A DNA stretch of 64,000 bases, taken from Patiria miniata. Its lineage: Eukaryota; Echinodermata; Asteroidea; Valvatida; Asterinidae. The first letter of the stretch is position 1. The number at the start of each line of letters is the position of its first letter. Under the pieces are notes generated by a model. That model was not told the DNA's origin and ran no database searches. It was given only the letters and a program-made list of their open reading frames with translations. Below, one piece after another: positions 23,851-35,947 of the stretch. The stretch covers positions 16,819,512 through 16,883,511 of the forward strand of contig NW_024037048.1 of assembly GCF_015706575.1 (NCBI RefSeq), given 5' to 3'. The translations under genes and the position numbers were made by a program.

Positions 23851-26510
23851 CCAAATTCAACAGATGTTTGTAATCAGTCACATTTAATCAACTTACGAAA
23901 TGTCGATTCCATGCAACAGATATTTCCTGAGTTATTTTTTGAAGCCGAGTGTGTTGTTTAGTGAAAGTTGACTCGAAATCGCCATTTTTCGGGTTAATAC
24001 ACTACATTTTTGGGGTGTATTAATTTATGTTTTTAACGATTTCTCTCCAAATTCAAACCAGTTGTGTTACACATGACGACCAATCAGGAAATATAATTTC
24101 ACTCCAATAAATCAATGTTTTTTGAGTTATTGTCTCCACAAACAGGGGATTGTTTTTATTCTATGAAGGTTGACTCACATTCGCCTTGTATTTTGCGCGT
24201 TTACCCGCCACACTGTCTTTGCTATATTTCTATTATTGAGGAACGATTCATATCCAAATTCGAGAGATTTGATCGATATATCACGTTAAATCACTATGGA
24301 ATACTTCAATGCAATGCATCAAACATTTCTTGAGTAATCGTCTCCACAACGAGTAGATTTTGTTTTTGTTCCATGAACGTTGACTTAAATGCGTCTTCTA
24401 TTTTTCGTGCTTAACTCACTTATTCTTTTGTTTATATTTTTTCATGGATTAATAATTGCTCTCCATATTCAACGTCTTTGGGTATTTCTTGAGTTATTGT
24501 TTGTAAACCGAGTGTGTTGTTTTTGTGTCACGAACAGTGACTTCAGTTAGGTGTCTCGTGTTGACAAAACAATATTTACGGTGGTGACCTCTATTTGTGA
24601 AGCGCACCCTCTTTTGAAAGAAAATTAAAGCTGACTTAATGAGACAGTTTTTCTCCGTTTTAACACAACGCATTTTTTTTGCTACATTTTTTATTACTAA
24701 ACAATTCCTCTTAATTTTTCACAGATTTGTGTAATCTACAACATTTAATCAATTTACGAAATTTCAATTCCATGCAACATGTATTTCTTGAGTTATCTTC
24801 CGGAAACCGAGCGTGTTGTTGTTTTGTCATTAAATAAGTTCACTCAAAATCGCACTACATTTTCGGGATATATTATTTTTTTTAACTACTCCTCTATAAA
24901 TTCAAAAGTGTGGTGTTGTCTATGATGACCAATCAGAAGATATAGTTTCACTCCAAAACAACACAATTATTTTCTCTAAATGTTTAACAGGCAAGTGTTG
25001 CAAGTCAAACTTTACATCTAGTCAAAATTTCAATCCCATAAAATAACTAGTTTTTGAGCAATCGTGTGGCGTAGGTGTCACACGATTTTCTGGAGGCCGT
25101 GACTTCACTTTGGATGGGCTTTGTCTGTGTTACTGAAATTATATTGCCGCCGATAATCTGTGTTTTTTCTCTCGATATTTATCATGCTTGTGTTGACTGT
25201 CATGCTGAACCTCTATAGGAAAAATTTCAATGCAATATAACAAATAATTTTGAGTTATCGTGTGACATTATGTGTGATTGTGTTTTTGTTTAATAGTAAG
25301 GACGATTTTCTGGACACCGTGACTTCAATTGGGAGTGCAGTTTTGTCGGTGTTACAAAAAACTATATTGGCGCCGATAATCTCTATTTTGTCCGTCAGTA
25401 TCAACAGGCTTGCGGTGCCAGTCATGATTAACGTACAACTATATAGTATTGAGTAAAAAGTGATTTGTACAAAATTCATAGAACAAGAACGAAAATGAGA
25501 TCGAAACAATTAAATGTTTTAAACGTGAAAAATATTATCCATATGAAGCAACGTTCATGGCAAAAAAAAGTCACAATTCCTTTTCAAGAAGAAAAGAAAT
25601 TCCCAAGAGGTTCCGTTGTTTCCTTTTTTTCAAGGGCATTTCACCCAAACTCTTTCCAACTACTCTTTGCTTTCTGATTGTCTCGCGCAGAGACAGCTGT
25701 ACCCAGCGGTTTAATCTTTCAATAGAGGGCGCACCACATGCACAGTGGTCGCTACTGCTAACACGCAGAGTCAACACGAACTGGTATTGAATAAAAAGAA
25801 GACACTCATTCTCGGGCAATATATCATGGAATACTGAACGTATTAACTCAGTATTTCGTTGAGTAATTGTTAATAATGTGTTACGATCGCCAGTACAATT
25901 TCTGGTGAATTTGTCAAAGAACAAAAATAATGTGAGCGAAACAACTTGGTGTGTTAAACCTGAAAAATACATTCGAATAAACATCATCGTAAATGACAGA
26001 GGTGTGTTAAACCTGAAAAATACAGTCGAATGAACATCATCGTAAATGACAGAAAATGCTATAATGGTTCGGTTGATAAGTCACAATTTACAAATTGTAT
26101 TTTAGTGAAATTCCGACCAATAATTCGTCATAATGTATCACATTCAGGAGTATATTTTCACGGGAATTCGTTGAACAAGAACGAAAAAGAGATAGTGGAC
26201 TGAAGTCGGCGCGCGGTGAGCGGTGTTTGTTTAGCGCCCTCTTACGGAAGAAATTGATGCATCACGATAAAAATAACACGGAGTGTCCTCACAATGCTAA
26301 TTCTTTAATTGTTTTACATTCATTCGTTGGCAGTTCCTGTCAATTTTCAAGATGCTCTTCTCAAATATCATGGCAAAATATTAGAGGAAATTTCATTTCA
26401 ATGCAATGTGTTTATCTTGAGTTGATACAATAACTGTGTTTACACTGTTGAGGCAGAGAAAACGATATTTTTTTATTCTCAATTTTCTACCTTGTTTTCC
26501 TTTTTTTTCA
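23850..26510. repeat. Old diverged tandem repeat
   Basis: Loosely repeated units of roughly 200-300 bp sharing a core like aattccatgcaacatatttc followed by ttgagttatcgt. Unit length and sequence vary widely. The core is a diverged form of that in 26520-27930. Confidence 0.6.
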
Positions 26511-26519
26511 TGACCAATC

Positions 26520-27930
26520 ATCTAGCCAGAATTCAATTCAATGCGTCTCTTAATTTTTTGAGATAGCGTGTCTACATGAACTATCGTTTCTGTGCAAGAG
26601 TGAGGCAAATGTCCTGTTTGGACTGTGACTGCAGCATATAGCCAAGTTTTACTCCGTGTTGACGCAAGACACTGCTGATGGGTAGAAAAACAATATTTTG
26701 TCTCAATCTTCTGTCTTGTTTGTCTATTTGTCATGACCAGCCATTTGGCCACAATTCAATTCGATGCATCACTTAATTTTTTTAGATATCGTTTCCAGCT
26801 GGACTATCGTTTAGTGCAAAAGTGAGGCAAATGTTCTGTTTGGACTGCAACTGCCGCCGATCACCAAGTTTTTCTCCGTGTTGCGACACAAGACACTGTT
26901 GAGGGAGAGCAAAACAATATTTTGTCTCAATCTTCTGTCTTGTTTGTCTATCTGTCATGACTAGCCATCTGGCCACAATACAATTCGATGCATCACTTAA
27001 TTTTTGAGATAGCGTGCCCAGCGGGACTTTCGTTTCTGTGCAAAAGTGAGGCAAAGTTCTGTTTGGACTGTGACTGCAGCCTATAGCCAAGTTTTTCTCC
27101 GTGTTGCGACACAAGACACTGTTGAGGGAGAGCAAAACAAAAGTTTGTCTCTATCTTCTGTCTTGTTTGTCTATTTTCAAAACCAGTCATCTGGCAACAA
27201 TTCAATTCAATGCGTCATTTAATTTTTGAGATAGCGTGTTTACCTGGACTATCGTTTCTGTGCAAAAGTGAGGCAAATGTTCTGTTTGGACTGTGACTGC
27301 AGCCTATAACCAAGTTTTTCTCCGTGTTGACGGAGGACACTGCCGATGGGGAAAAAAACAATATTTTATCTCAATCTTGTCTTGTTTGTTTATTTGTCAT
27401 GACCAGTCAGCTACCTAAAATTCAATTCGATGCATCACATAATTTTTGAGATAGCATGTCCAGCTGGACTATCGTTTCTGTGCAAAAGTGAGGCAAATGT
27501 TATGTTTGGACAGCATCTGAGTCCAGCCCATCGCCAAGTTTTTCTCCGTGTTGCGACACAATTAAGACACTGTTGAGGAAGACCAAAACAATATTTTGTC
27601 TCAATCTTCTGTCTTGTTTGTCTATTTTTCAAAACCAGTCATCTGGCCACAATTCAATTCCATGCGTCATTAAGTTTTGAGATAGCGTGTCTACCTGGAC
27701 TATCGTTTCTGTGCAAAAGTGAGGCAAATGTTCTGTTTGGACTGTGACTGCATCCGATCGCCAAGTTTTCTCCGTGTTGACGGAGGACACTGCTGATGGT
27801 GAGAAAAACCAATGTTTTGTCTCAATCTTCTGTCTTGTTTGTCTATTTCTCACGACCAATTATCTGGCCACAAGTCAATTCGATGCATCACTTAATTTTT
27901 GAAATAGCTTGTCCAGCACAGTACATCTAT
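26520..27930. repeat. Homogeneous tandem repeat of about 220 bp
   Basis: About six and a half units, each with gatagcgtgtctacctggac, tatcgtttctgtgcaaaagt, ttttctccgtgttg and cttctgtcttgtttgtctat. Unit starts fall near 26540, 26765, 26985, 27205, 27430, 27660 and 27875. Minus-strand open frames here repeat NRQTRQKIETKYCF only because the DNA repeats. Confidence 0.92.
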
Positions 27931-28464
27931 GATTGCCCGTGAAGGATATGGTTTGTTTATGAGACTGTAGCATTACACTTAAAATCACCTTTCATCATAT
28001 CAATCCAAATATTGTTAACATTGTAATGGACCTTAAAAAAAACGGTGTAATTTTGCGACAGTCACATGCACACTACATTGTTTCTTTTCAGTGAAAAGTT
28101 CAGGCTTTTAACCCGCATTGTTTGGTTTACTAGTTTAAACAATGTACCCTCTTGATTTTCTATTTCGCTCTCGGACGTTTCACGCCGTCAGAGAAAAAAA
28201 TTAAAAGCTTTATTTTAGATTCGAGGGATTTATTGGGCTCTTTATATAGTTCGAAATTTTTGTAACATCAAAATTCTATAATTAAACGTGGGCGGATCGT
28301 TTCGATAGATGTCTCCATCATTACAAAGTGCAAAGCTTTCATATTGCTAGAAAAATAGAAATTTTTAAACAAAATGTATTTTTCATTGTCAAAACTAAAA
28401 AAATTGCACGGGCAAGCAACTATAAACTGATCACATTCCGGTTATGCCATTCTACTTGTCCGAT

Positions 28465-28710
28465 ATAGCGCCCTCTGTTGAAAATTTGAAGAGCTCCCTC
28501 TATTGATATACATAAACAGCTAATTTGTGATCCAATAAATAGCGCACTCTATTGAAAAACAAAACAGCGCCCTCTACTGACCATACAGTTACCAACTCGC
28601 CCCTTTACCAACTCGCCCCACTTGTTTGCCCCAAACGGGAAAGGTCAATAGAGGGCGCCACTCATCTTATCAATTGAGGGCGCTATTTATCGAATCAATA
28701 GAGGGCGCAG
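28465..28710. repeat. Cluster of GCGCCCTCT motifs, both orientations
   Basis: At least seven copies of gcgccctct or agagggcgc, with plus-orientation copies on the left and minus-orientation copies on the right. The motif recurs through the window, for example at 25726, 26233, 29310 and 46060. Function unknown. Confidence 0.7.
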
Positions 28711-28981
28711 TTCTATTATCAGTTGACAGCTGGCGCCAGATATCACCTCATGGGGAAATTGCAACGTGATCCACAACTCGTTTTGGAAAGGTAAATTTCA
28801 GAATAAAATACAGGATTCTTTTGGAGCAGTTACTCAAGATCAGCTTAGTAAGACACTCGTAACGTGAACGTATAGTTTTGTCCCATTCTGACTAATAAAA
28901 AAGTAATAAATTATGCTGGCAATAGCTGGCAAAAAAAATGTCATTTATTAATGATTTAGGCCTAGGGCTAGGCTAGGCCTA

Positions 28982-29035
28982 GTCCGAAAATTTGGGACTC
29001 TTAATACTGTGTATGAGAGTCCCAAAACTTAAGGC
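28982..29035. repeat. Hairpin-bearing direct repeat, left member
   Basis: tagtccgaaaatttgggact onward, nearly identical to 31208-31270 in the same orientation. Each member contains an 11-bp stem (tttgggactct / agagtcccaaa). They bracket the fold-back region. Confidence 0.7.
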
Positions 29036-29672
29036 ATCCATATCGTGCAAAAGTTTGTGCTGCATAATAAAACCAGTGTGAATCAAATTTGCAAGCTTCT
29101 TTGGCACTACAGTTTCCTCAATAATCCCCGAAACTTCTGCCTCGCAAAGTTGCTTTGGTGAGCATTGTATGACCAAAAATTCAGCTTTTAATTCTAATTT
29201 TGCAAAGAGTTATCGAAATCCAAACGTGAGACATCACGTTGATGTGTACTGCAATGCATTGTGCAAAAAAACTCCCTAGCTAGAACATTTTCATCGTGTA
29301 GATAAAACAGCGCCCTCTTGTTGATCTGAGTGAATGTAGAATGTTTCATTTTTTATCAGAGGGCGCTATATGTTCATTTGGCTATCGATTGAAAAACAAG
29401 TGAGCTGCAAGGCTCTTGAACTATACCTACATGTACCCAGAATACATTGGGAATCACCTACACATTTCCAGAGCATGGAGATTGACGTGGATGGTTTTTG
29501 AACTGCCAAAATCTTGCCTTAAAATTGGATTTAAGGTCTCAAATTTCGCAGGTGACATGCTTGCAACTATATCATTTTGATGTATGTGTTGTGTGGGCAT
29601 TCAATTAGCCTAATCGTGAGTAAAAAAGCGTCAGTAGTAATTTTGCACATTTTTTATGCACTCACGGTCCCA

Positions 29673-30272
29673 GTCTGGTTCGAGATAGGTCAGCAAATTA
29701 TGTCGGGTGGGATTCGGGTGTTCAAAATCATGGTCATGGTGTTTGAAGGTTCAAGTGTAGTCCGCGGACCGTAGCCTAACTTGGAGTTGGACCCTAGCCG
29801 GCATAAATGTGGCCAATTTACTGGACTACCTCCGCAAATAAAGGCCACACTTCCACCATGTCCATCATGTACAAAAACATGTTGAACTTTGTCAAATTTT
29901 GATATTCACATTTAGGCCTAGTTTGTACTTTATTTTTGGTTTAGAAGTTACTCACCATGCTCACTTTTGTCATATTTGTGCTGCCTTTTTAAGATGTCTA
30001 ATTTTCGTGAAATTTCATGTTGAAATTTTGATATGCGAACGTGTGCAAACAAATCGGAAAATTTCACAAAAAAGAGACATCTGAAAAAGGCTGCACTTTC
30101 TGATTAGGCTATCAAGAGGGTGAGTAGGCTTCTTAAGCAAAAATAAACTACAAATTAAGCCTAAATGTGCAAATCAAAATTTGACAAAGTTTGACATGTT
30201 TTGGTACATGGTGGAAGTGTGGCCTTTATTTACGGAGGTAGTCCAGTAAATTGGCCACATTTATGGGGCTAA
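29673..30272. mobile_element. Fold-back repeat element
   Basis: 29796-30272 forms a long imperfect hairpin centred near 30035. Both arms contain ggccaatttactggactacc and tgtcaaattttgatattcac in opposite orientation. The left part from tcgagataggtcagc is repeated at 63752-64000 and matching stops abruptly at that point in both places, so it is a dispersed repeat with a defined left end. Non-coding. Confidence 0.75.
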
Positions 30273-30407
30273 GTTGGACCCAACTTATCGCCTTTGTAAC
30301 ATTCGGACATGGTCTGGCAATAGTGGGGTCCAAGCTAATTCCCGTATATGCCGAGCAACACAATTTTGTCTTTTGACCCAAAAACCCAACATTGCCCCAA
30401 AAAACAT

Positions 30408-31154
30408 CAGATTTCACCCTCAAAACGGCCTCCAAATTACTAGATACGCCACCTGAGGTTCAAGTAGACATCAATAATTAAGATGGTTGTACTGAAGTTT
30501 ACTTATGATCTGAATGAAAAGTGAAATTTCCCATTCAATCCCGAGAGCTCCCCTTGCGATCGTGAACACGTTCAATTTCTGATTTGTGTTAATGTTTGAA
30601 CGATGCGATGTGGTCTTCATGCCCAGCGTGATTTGTACATTCTATGGTCCCCATATCCCGAGTGCGATTCCGTTACCGAGCGCAATGCATCGATTATGAT
30701 AATGAGTAGACTGGATCTCGTTTGTAAACACAAGTACATTTCAAACGATAATAGAGAGTCGGGAACTAGGACAGCTTTTATGGGCGGAAACCAGTTCAAC
30801 TAGTTCCCGATTGTCTTTTACCGTTTGAAATCCACTTGTGTTCACAAGCGAGATCCAGTCAACTCATTATCATAATCGATGCTTCCCGCTCGGTAACGGA
30901 ATCGCACTCGGGATATGGGGACCATTGAATGTATGCTGGGCATGAAGACTACATCACGTCGTTCAAACATTAACACGAGTCGGAAATTTAACGTGTTCAT
31001 GATCGCAAGGGGAGCTCTCAGAATTGAACGGGAAATTTCACTTTTCTTTCGGATCGTAAATAAACTTCAGTACAACCATCTTAATCATCGATGTCTATTT
31101 GTACCTCAGGTGGCCTATCTAGTAATTGGGAGGCCATTTTGAGGGTGAAATCTG
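30408..31154. repeat. Large palindrome of about 750 bp
   Basis: Arms of about 370 bp meet near 30785. Mirrored segments include ccccatatcccgagtgcgat against its complement at about 30903-30922, and gagatccagtc against its complement. Arms differ by substitutions and small gaps. Open frames on both strands are arm sequence, not genes. Confidence 0.85.
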
Positions 31155-31207
31155 CATGTTAAAAAGATGATAAGTTGGGTCCAAGCATGGTCCAAGTTAC
31201 TCGGACT

Positions 31208-31270
31208 ACTGTAAGTGTAGTCCGAAAATTTGGGACTCTCAATACTGTGTATGAGAGTCCCAAAACTTAT
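31208..31270. repeat. Hairpin-bearing direct repeat, right member
   Basis: Pairs with 28982-29035, about 2.2 kb apart. Confidence 0.7.
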
Positions 31271-31881
31271 GGTATTGAAAACATGCAAAGCAAGAAAATA
31301 GACTGGCACCTGAAACAACCAGTCCAACACAGCTTCAGTACTGCATCAATCAACCATACCAAAAGAATTAAAGAAACATGTGGCATGAAGCGGGAACTAG
31401 TCTCAATTTACTACACATTTCTCCGTAGTCAAGCCACCAGACTATTGACACTGAATGAAGAGGTCAGTCTTTTCAAATAGTTGGACCATATGGTCATGAT
31501 GGTTGGACATTAATTTTAGTCCCATTTTGAAATCACTTGACTTCCCTCTCATGTGCAAAACATTGAAGAAAAATCTCCTTTGAAAATTGAATGGAGTCTC
31601 CAAACTTGGTTGGTGAAATACTGAGGACGTTTTCGTTGCCCGTTTTGTTTTGCACGTTTCAGAGCACTCCAGAGCCCTGTCTGCTGTAAGTGTAACTTAG
31701 CCCTAGTCCTAGCCCAGGTTGGACTCTGTTGTGTACATGCAACGGAGTCCAGGGTATGAATCTCTCCTGCCATAGCGCAAAAAGTTTTAACACATTTAGT
31801 ATTAATAAATATTGCTTGATATTATTTATGCTTATTGAATTCTTCTCATTGTCTTTGGGTAATGTATTTTGTTTTCATCAG

Positions 31882-31954
31882 AAAATTGACGTGACAGGTC
31901 ACACAGTGGATGATTTGGTGAACAATACAATAGAATACCTTCAGCCCAATCCAG
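31882..31954 (+). CDS. Endophilin exon 3 equivalent
   Basis: Acceptor catcag, donor ccag|gtaaga, 73 bp, starting [20 protein letters not shown] then QPNP. Ends in phase 1. Confidence 0.85.
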
Positions 31955-34900
31955 GTAAGAACCAATATTGGAACATCATTGGCGCTAACCTTCCCAAATC
32001 CTCCAAAATCCTATTTGCAAAATGTAGGCTTTTGCAGGATTGAGGCTATAGGGCAAAAATGTGTGCCTGATTTATGAGGATGCACTGTGTCAAGGTCTTG
32101 GGCCGGATCTTGTGTTGTTCCCTGAGCTCAGGGAACCAGACTAGCTGGCTTGCATCCATTCACGGATGTGTAACCGCTTGCAAAAAAAATGTGGACTAAA
32201 TAAATTGGGTAAATTGGGGCACTATTTGGAAAAATCAGTTTCTTCCAACGATGGTCGGCCGACCATCTTTTGAAATCAATACAAAAATTTCACTTTTCTT
32301 AAAAATGACAGCACACCAGGTGCCATGATTTCACAGGATGTCTGAGACTGTCATTCACCTACAGTCAAGTAAAGTATTTCATAATAATTTGGTAGTTTTG
32401 TTTGTTGATGTTTGCAAATGTCGTATATTACCTTTAATTGTAACCTTTGGAATAATTACTTTTGGGGTGACTATAAAACACCGGTTTGAATCGGGTCTAA
32501 GTATTCACTTCAAACAAACCAAAAAGAGATAGATCTTCTATTTGTGTGCTGACCCTAATCAATCGTATTGTCTTTCCTGAACAGTCTCCAGAGCCATGAG
32601 CAAAGTCCGTGGTCAGAACAAAGGAGGAACCAAGCCTCAACAACCCGTAGGATTCCTGGGAGAAGTCATGCTGAAGAACGGCAGAGAATTAGGAGAAGAT
32701 TCAACGTTTGGTGAGCAAACTTCAAGATGTATTCTCTTTCCTTCTGTGGTAGACTGATAATAAAGCTCTCAAAAAGGTGCTCTAATCAGCGTTCCAATCC
32801 ACCAACATAGTACCATGAGTATTGTGTAATTTATGTAGGGCCCAACACTTCAGATATGCAAGGCCAAGTAAAGAAATAAACCAGTTTCTCGTAGCTGCCC
32901 GCTGCCTTTTTTGCACCCAAATTTCTTTTTTTAATTTTTTTTTATTTATAAATGCATACATTTGCAATATACAGGTGAGTCAAAAAAGACGAAACCCAAA
33001 TGGCAGGACCAATTTTTGAATAAAGTTTTGCCTGTAGTACTTTCCAAATCTAGGATATGAAGGCCCAATCAGTGGGCTTTGTATTAACACAAGAATCATT
33101 CAAATCACTCATGAACTTTTAAAGTTGCTTAATTTTCAACACAAACACTGTTTTAAAAGTTCTGTCCACGGATCACAAAAAGTGTTTTTTCAGTATAATG
33201 AAAACAATTCGCATGCATCCCTGTGAGAATTGTTTTCATTTTGCTGCAAGAACACTTCCTATTTTTGTGATGTGTGGACAGAACTCTAAAACGGTGGTTG
33301 TGTTCAAAATTTCGTAACTTGAAAAGTACATGAGTGATTTGAATGATTCTTGTACTAAAAGAAAGTTTAATAACTGGGCTTTCATATATCCTGGATTTTG
33401 AAAGTGCTACAGGAAAAACGTCAATCAAAAATTGGTCCAGCCTTTTGTGTTTCGGTTTTTTTTACTCGCCCTTTATTTTGCAAATTTGTCAATCGTCTGT
33501 TTATTTGTTTCCAACAATATTGTAGCTACATGTACTAGTACAGCAGATAGGTGATGGGATTGTGCCTTTGATGATACAAGCATGGCATTTGGCACACAGT
33601 CAGAGTATGTCATGAGAAAGATATTTGGCCATAGGGCCATCGCAGATTTGTCCTTTGAACAAATATAGACAAATCCGATGGCAGCCATTTTCTGCGGTGG
33701 CGCAATGTTTGCGCGAGTCGCGCTCAGGTAGGGCACGTGCTCTAGGCTCCTTCGACCAATAAGAATACCAAAATGCACGCGCCCCTCGTCTTTAAGAACA
33801 CGTTCAGTATGCGTGTGAGCGAGACACCACCGCAGTAAAAACCTGCTAATTCTGGTCGCCAGATTCCACTATAGGTAGAAAAATGACCAATGACAGCCAT
33901 TTTGAAAATTTTGAATATTGCTTGTTAACTAGATTTTTTCAAAGGTCAAATCTGTGATGGCCCTTTAATAAGACATGCTCTGACTGTGTGCCAAATGCCA
34001 TGCTTGTATCATCAACTTAATAGGCACAATTCTCTCAAATATTTCCGCTGAATAATGCATTTCATAGACCATCCCAGCTCCCGTGGTATACATAGCCCAG
34101 CTGTTCTCATTTTGGTGGAAACATCAGAACAATAAAATCTTGCCTTTTGTTTTTTTGGATACAGGTACGGCGATGGTCGAGCGAATTGCTGAGGCAACTT
34201 TCTGAAGTCAAGGACGCCTTTGATCTGAACGTCAGACAGAACTTCCTGGATCCCCTGGATCATCTCAAAAACAAAGATCTGAAGGAGATCAACGTGAGTT
34301 CCATCTTACAAAATCTAACATCACCCATTATCTGGTTGATTCTGATAGAATCAGGACTGTGTTACACAGCCACGTTCAGGGAAATTCAAGCACAAATTAG
34401 GGAAAATGGAAAAGCATAAAGCCACGTCAGAATGAAGTGGCTACGGCTAATACATTAGTTGCACCTATGGAAGCAGATGAAGCCACTTCCCATGTGGGCT
34501 AGTGTTAGTCGTAGCCATGTCATTCAGACATGGCTAATGCTCACTAACAGAAGGGTTAACCAGGGTTACTGGAAATTACATTCTCATATAGCATAATCCG
34601 GCAAACAAAATTAGAAGCCATTTTAAGCCATGGTTATTTTTTGAAAACAGGTATGGCGATGGTCGAGATGGGAGAATCACTGAGGCAACTTTCTGAAGTC
34701 AAGGGCGCCTTCGATCTGAACGTCAGACAGAACTTCCTGGATCCCCTGGATCATCTCAAGAACAAAGATCTGAAAGAGATCAACGTGAGTTCCATCTTAC
34801 AGAATCTGACAGAATTTGGTTGATTTTGATAGAAGCAGGACTGTGTTGCACAGCCACCTGCGGGGAAATTCAAGCACAAATTGTGGCCAATCTGGAAAAA

Positions 34901-35826
34901 AATTGATACAAGACCAGTGATCGATTACTGGTTGATTTGGGTTGTAACTTATGCCTGTGTACTTTGGGTCATTCGATAAATTTGGGGTCCACTTTTTTCC
35001 TGTCCCTGTTACATCTGACATCTGTGATTTTATAATTCTGATGTACTCCTTAATGCAGTCGTCCTCCAAGGGTGATTATGAATAGCAAACTACCTACACA
35101 ACGAATACAAAATTGTGTAAAGTCATTCTTAACCCTAACTCCCTGGGCATTTTTGCGATGATGCTGCAAAATCCTCCAACTGCCTCCATGTCAAAATTGC
35201 ATGCAGCCTCAATCCTGCAAAATCCTCCATTATTTCTTGAATGTGATCCGTGGAAGAATGATCACTGCCTCAATCCTACAAAATCCTCCAGCAATCACTG
35301 TCAATATGTTGAGGCAGAGCCAGTGACATCCTGGAGCAGTGCGGAGGACTTCAAGTATAATTTATGCACAGCTGAGCATAAACAAACACAAGGCCCGGCC
35401 CAATAAGACCTTGACACACTGCATCCTGCAAAATCAGCCACACATTTTTGCCAATTAAACAGCCTCAATCCTGCAAAATCCTCCATTTTGCAAAGAGGAT
35501 TTGGAGGATTTGGGAAGGTTAGGGTTAATGCAGTCGTCCACCAAGAGTGATTATGTGAAGCAGACAACCTACCCAACAAATTGTTGAAGTCATTCTTAAT
35601 GATACTTGAACAGCAAATGACAATGCTCAGAGATAACAGGAACTCGAAAATTGTCACACTTTGACCCATAATTTATATAAGGTGCCTTACAGCAATGTGC
35701 AAATGTCTCTTGTCAAACAATAAGTTTATTTGTCTCCCCAATGTTTTTTTTTTTTTCAGCACCATCGGAAGAAGTTGCAGGGGCGACGTCTTGACTTTGA
35801 CTACAAAAAGAAAAAGCAAGCAAAAG
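31882..35826 (+). CDS. Endophilin-A (SH3GL family) BAR-domain exons, partial gene
   Basis: Four exons with consistent phases read through the N-terminal BAR domain of endophilin-A, the membrane-curving protein of endocytosis that binds lipid and, through a C-terminal SH3, dynamin and synaptojanin. Exons: 31882-31954 ([17 protein letters not shown]), 32585-32710 ([22 protein letters not shown]), 34651-34784 ([23 protein letters not shown]) and 35760-35826 ([20 protein letters not shown]). They correspond to vertebrate exons 3 to 6, with exon 3 having the same 73-bp length. Exons for the N-terminal helix and for the rest of BAR plus SH3 are not found on either side, so the gene is either cut by rearrangement or extends with very long introns. 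Introns are full of fold-back DNA. An extra spoiled copy of exon 5 lies at 34165. Confidence 0.85.
32585..32710 (+). CDS. Endophilin exon 4 equivalent, shortened
   Basis: Acceptor cctgaacag, donor TTTG|gtgagc. Reads [15 protein letters not shown] to [11 protein letters not shown]. Compared with vertebrate endophilins it lacks about seven residues (KLSMINT-like) between VSRA and MSK while keeping frame and phase. Confidence 0.85.
32975..33471. repeat. Fold-back repeat in endophilin intron
   Basis: Two arms of about 240 bp meet near 33220. Mirrored pairs include caagaatcattcaaatcact and aaaacaattc..gaattgtttt at the centre. Arms are clearly diverged. Transcribed with the gene, it would form a long hairpin. 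Confidence 0.8.
33556..34032. repeat. Second fold-back repeat in endophilin intron
   Basis: Arms about 33556-33690 and 33893-34032 (for example tgatacaagcatggcatttg and its complement), with a spacer of about 200 bp. Non-coding. Confidence 0.8.
34165..34293 (+). pseudogene. Endophilin exon 5a, frame-broken duplicate exon
   Basis: 129 bp against 134 bp in exon 5b, with the same acceptor (acag|GTA) and donor (AAC|gtgagt). A net loss of 5 bp after ATGGTCGAG shifts frame, so joining it to exon 4 gives a stop after about a dozen codons. Downstream residues [18 protein letters not shown] are still readable in another frame. Flanking intron is duplicated too (offset about 490 bp). It could be a dead exon or a poison exon. 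Confidence 0.8.
34651..34784 (+). CDS. Endophilin exon 5b, intact
   Basis: Acceptor gaaaacag, donor AAC|gtgagt, 134 bp, phase 1 to 0. [20 protein letters not shown] then [20 protein letters not shown], matching the vertebrate stretch around GEAMRELSEVKDSLD. Confidence 0.87.
34785..35756. other. Endophilin intron with short repeats
   Basis: Contains several copies of aatcctgcaaaatcctcca (about 35160-35490) and a direct repeat around ttaatgcagtcgtcc (35051, 35527). No exon seen. Confidence 0.6.
35760..35826 (+). CDS. Endophilin exon 6 equivalent
   Basis: Acceptor tttttttcag, donor AAAAG|gtaggc. Reads [20 protein letters not shown] then AK, the most conserved stretch of the BAR domain (vertebrate [19 protein letters not shown]). 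The following exon is not found before 37300. Confidence 0.88.
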
Positions 35827-35947
35827 GTAGGCAACAGATTATCTCAACTCCATCATATCAAATCATCTTACATTACTAAAATCATAACAAAAATAACGTT
35901 AGACTTACAAAGTTTTATTGTTAACATGACACTAAGTATATCATTAT

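Noticed and set aside
26522-27859. Possible repeat protein NRQTRQKIETKYCF on the minus strand
   Set aside because: Frames are short, interrupted in each unit, and follow the DNA tandem repeat.
30226-31330. Small frames in the 30-31 kb region, including FGTLIHSIESPKFSD shared with 28979
   Set aside because: Lie in palindrome arms and direct repeats; no splice or family support.
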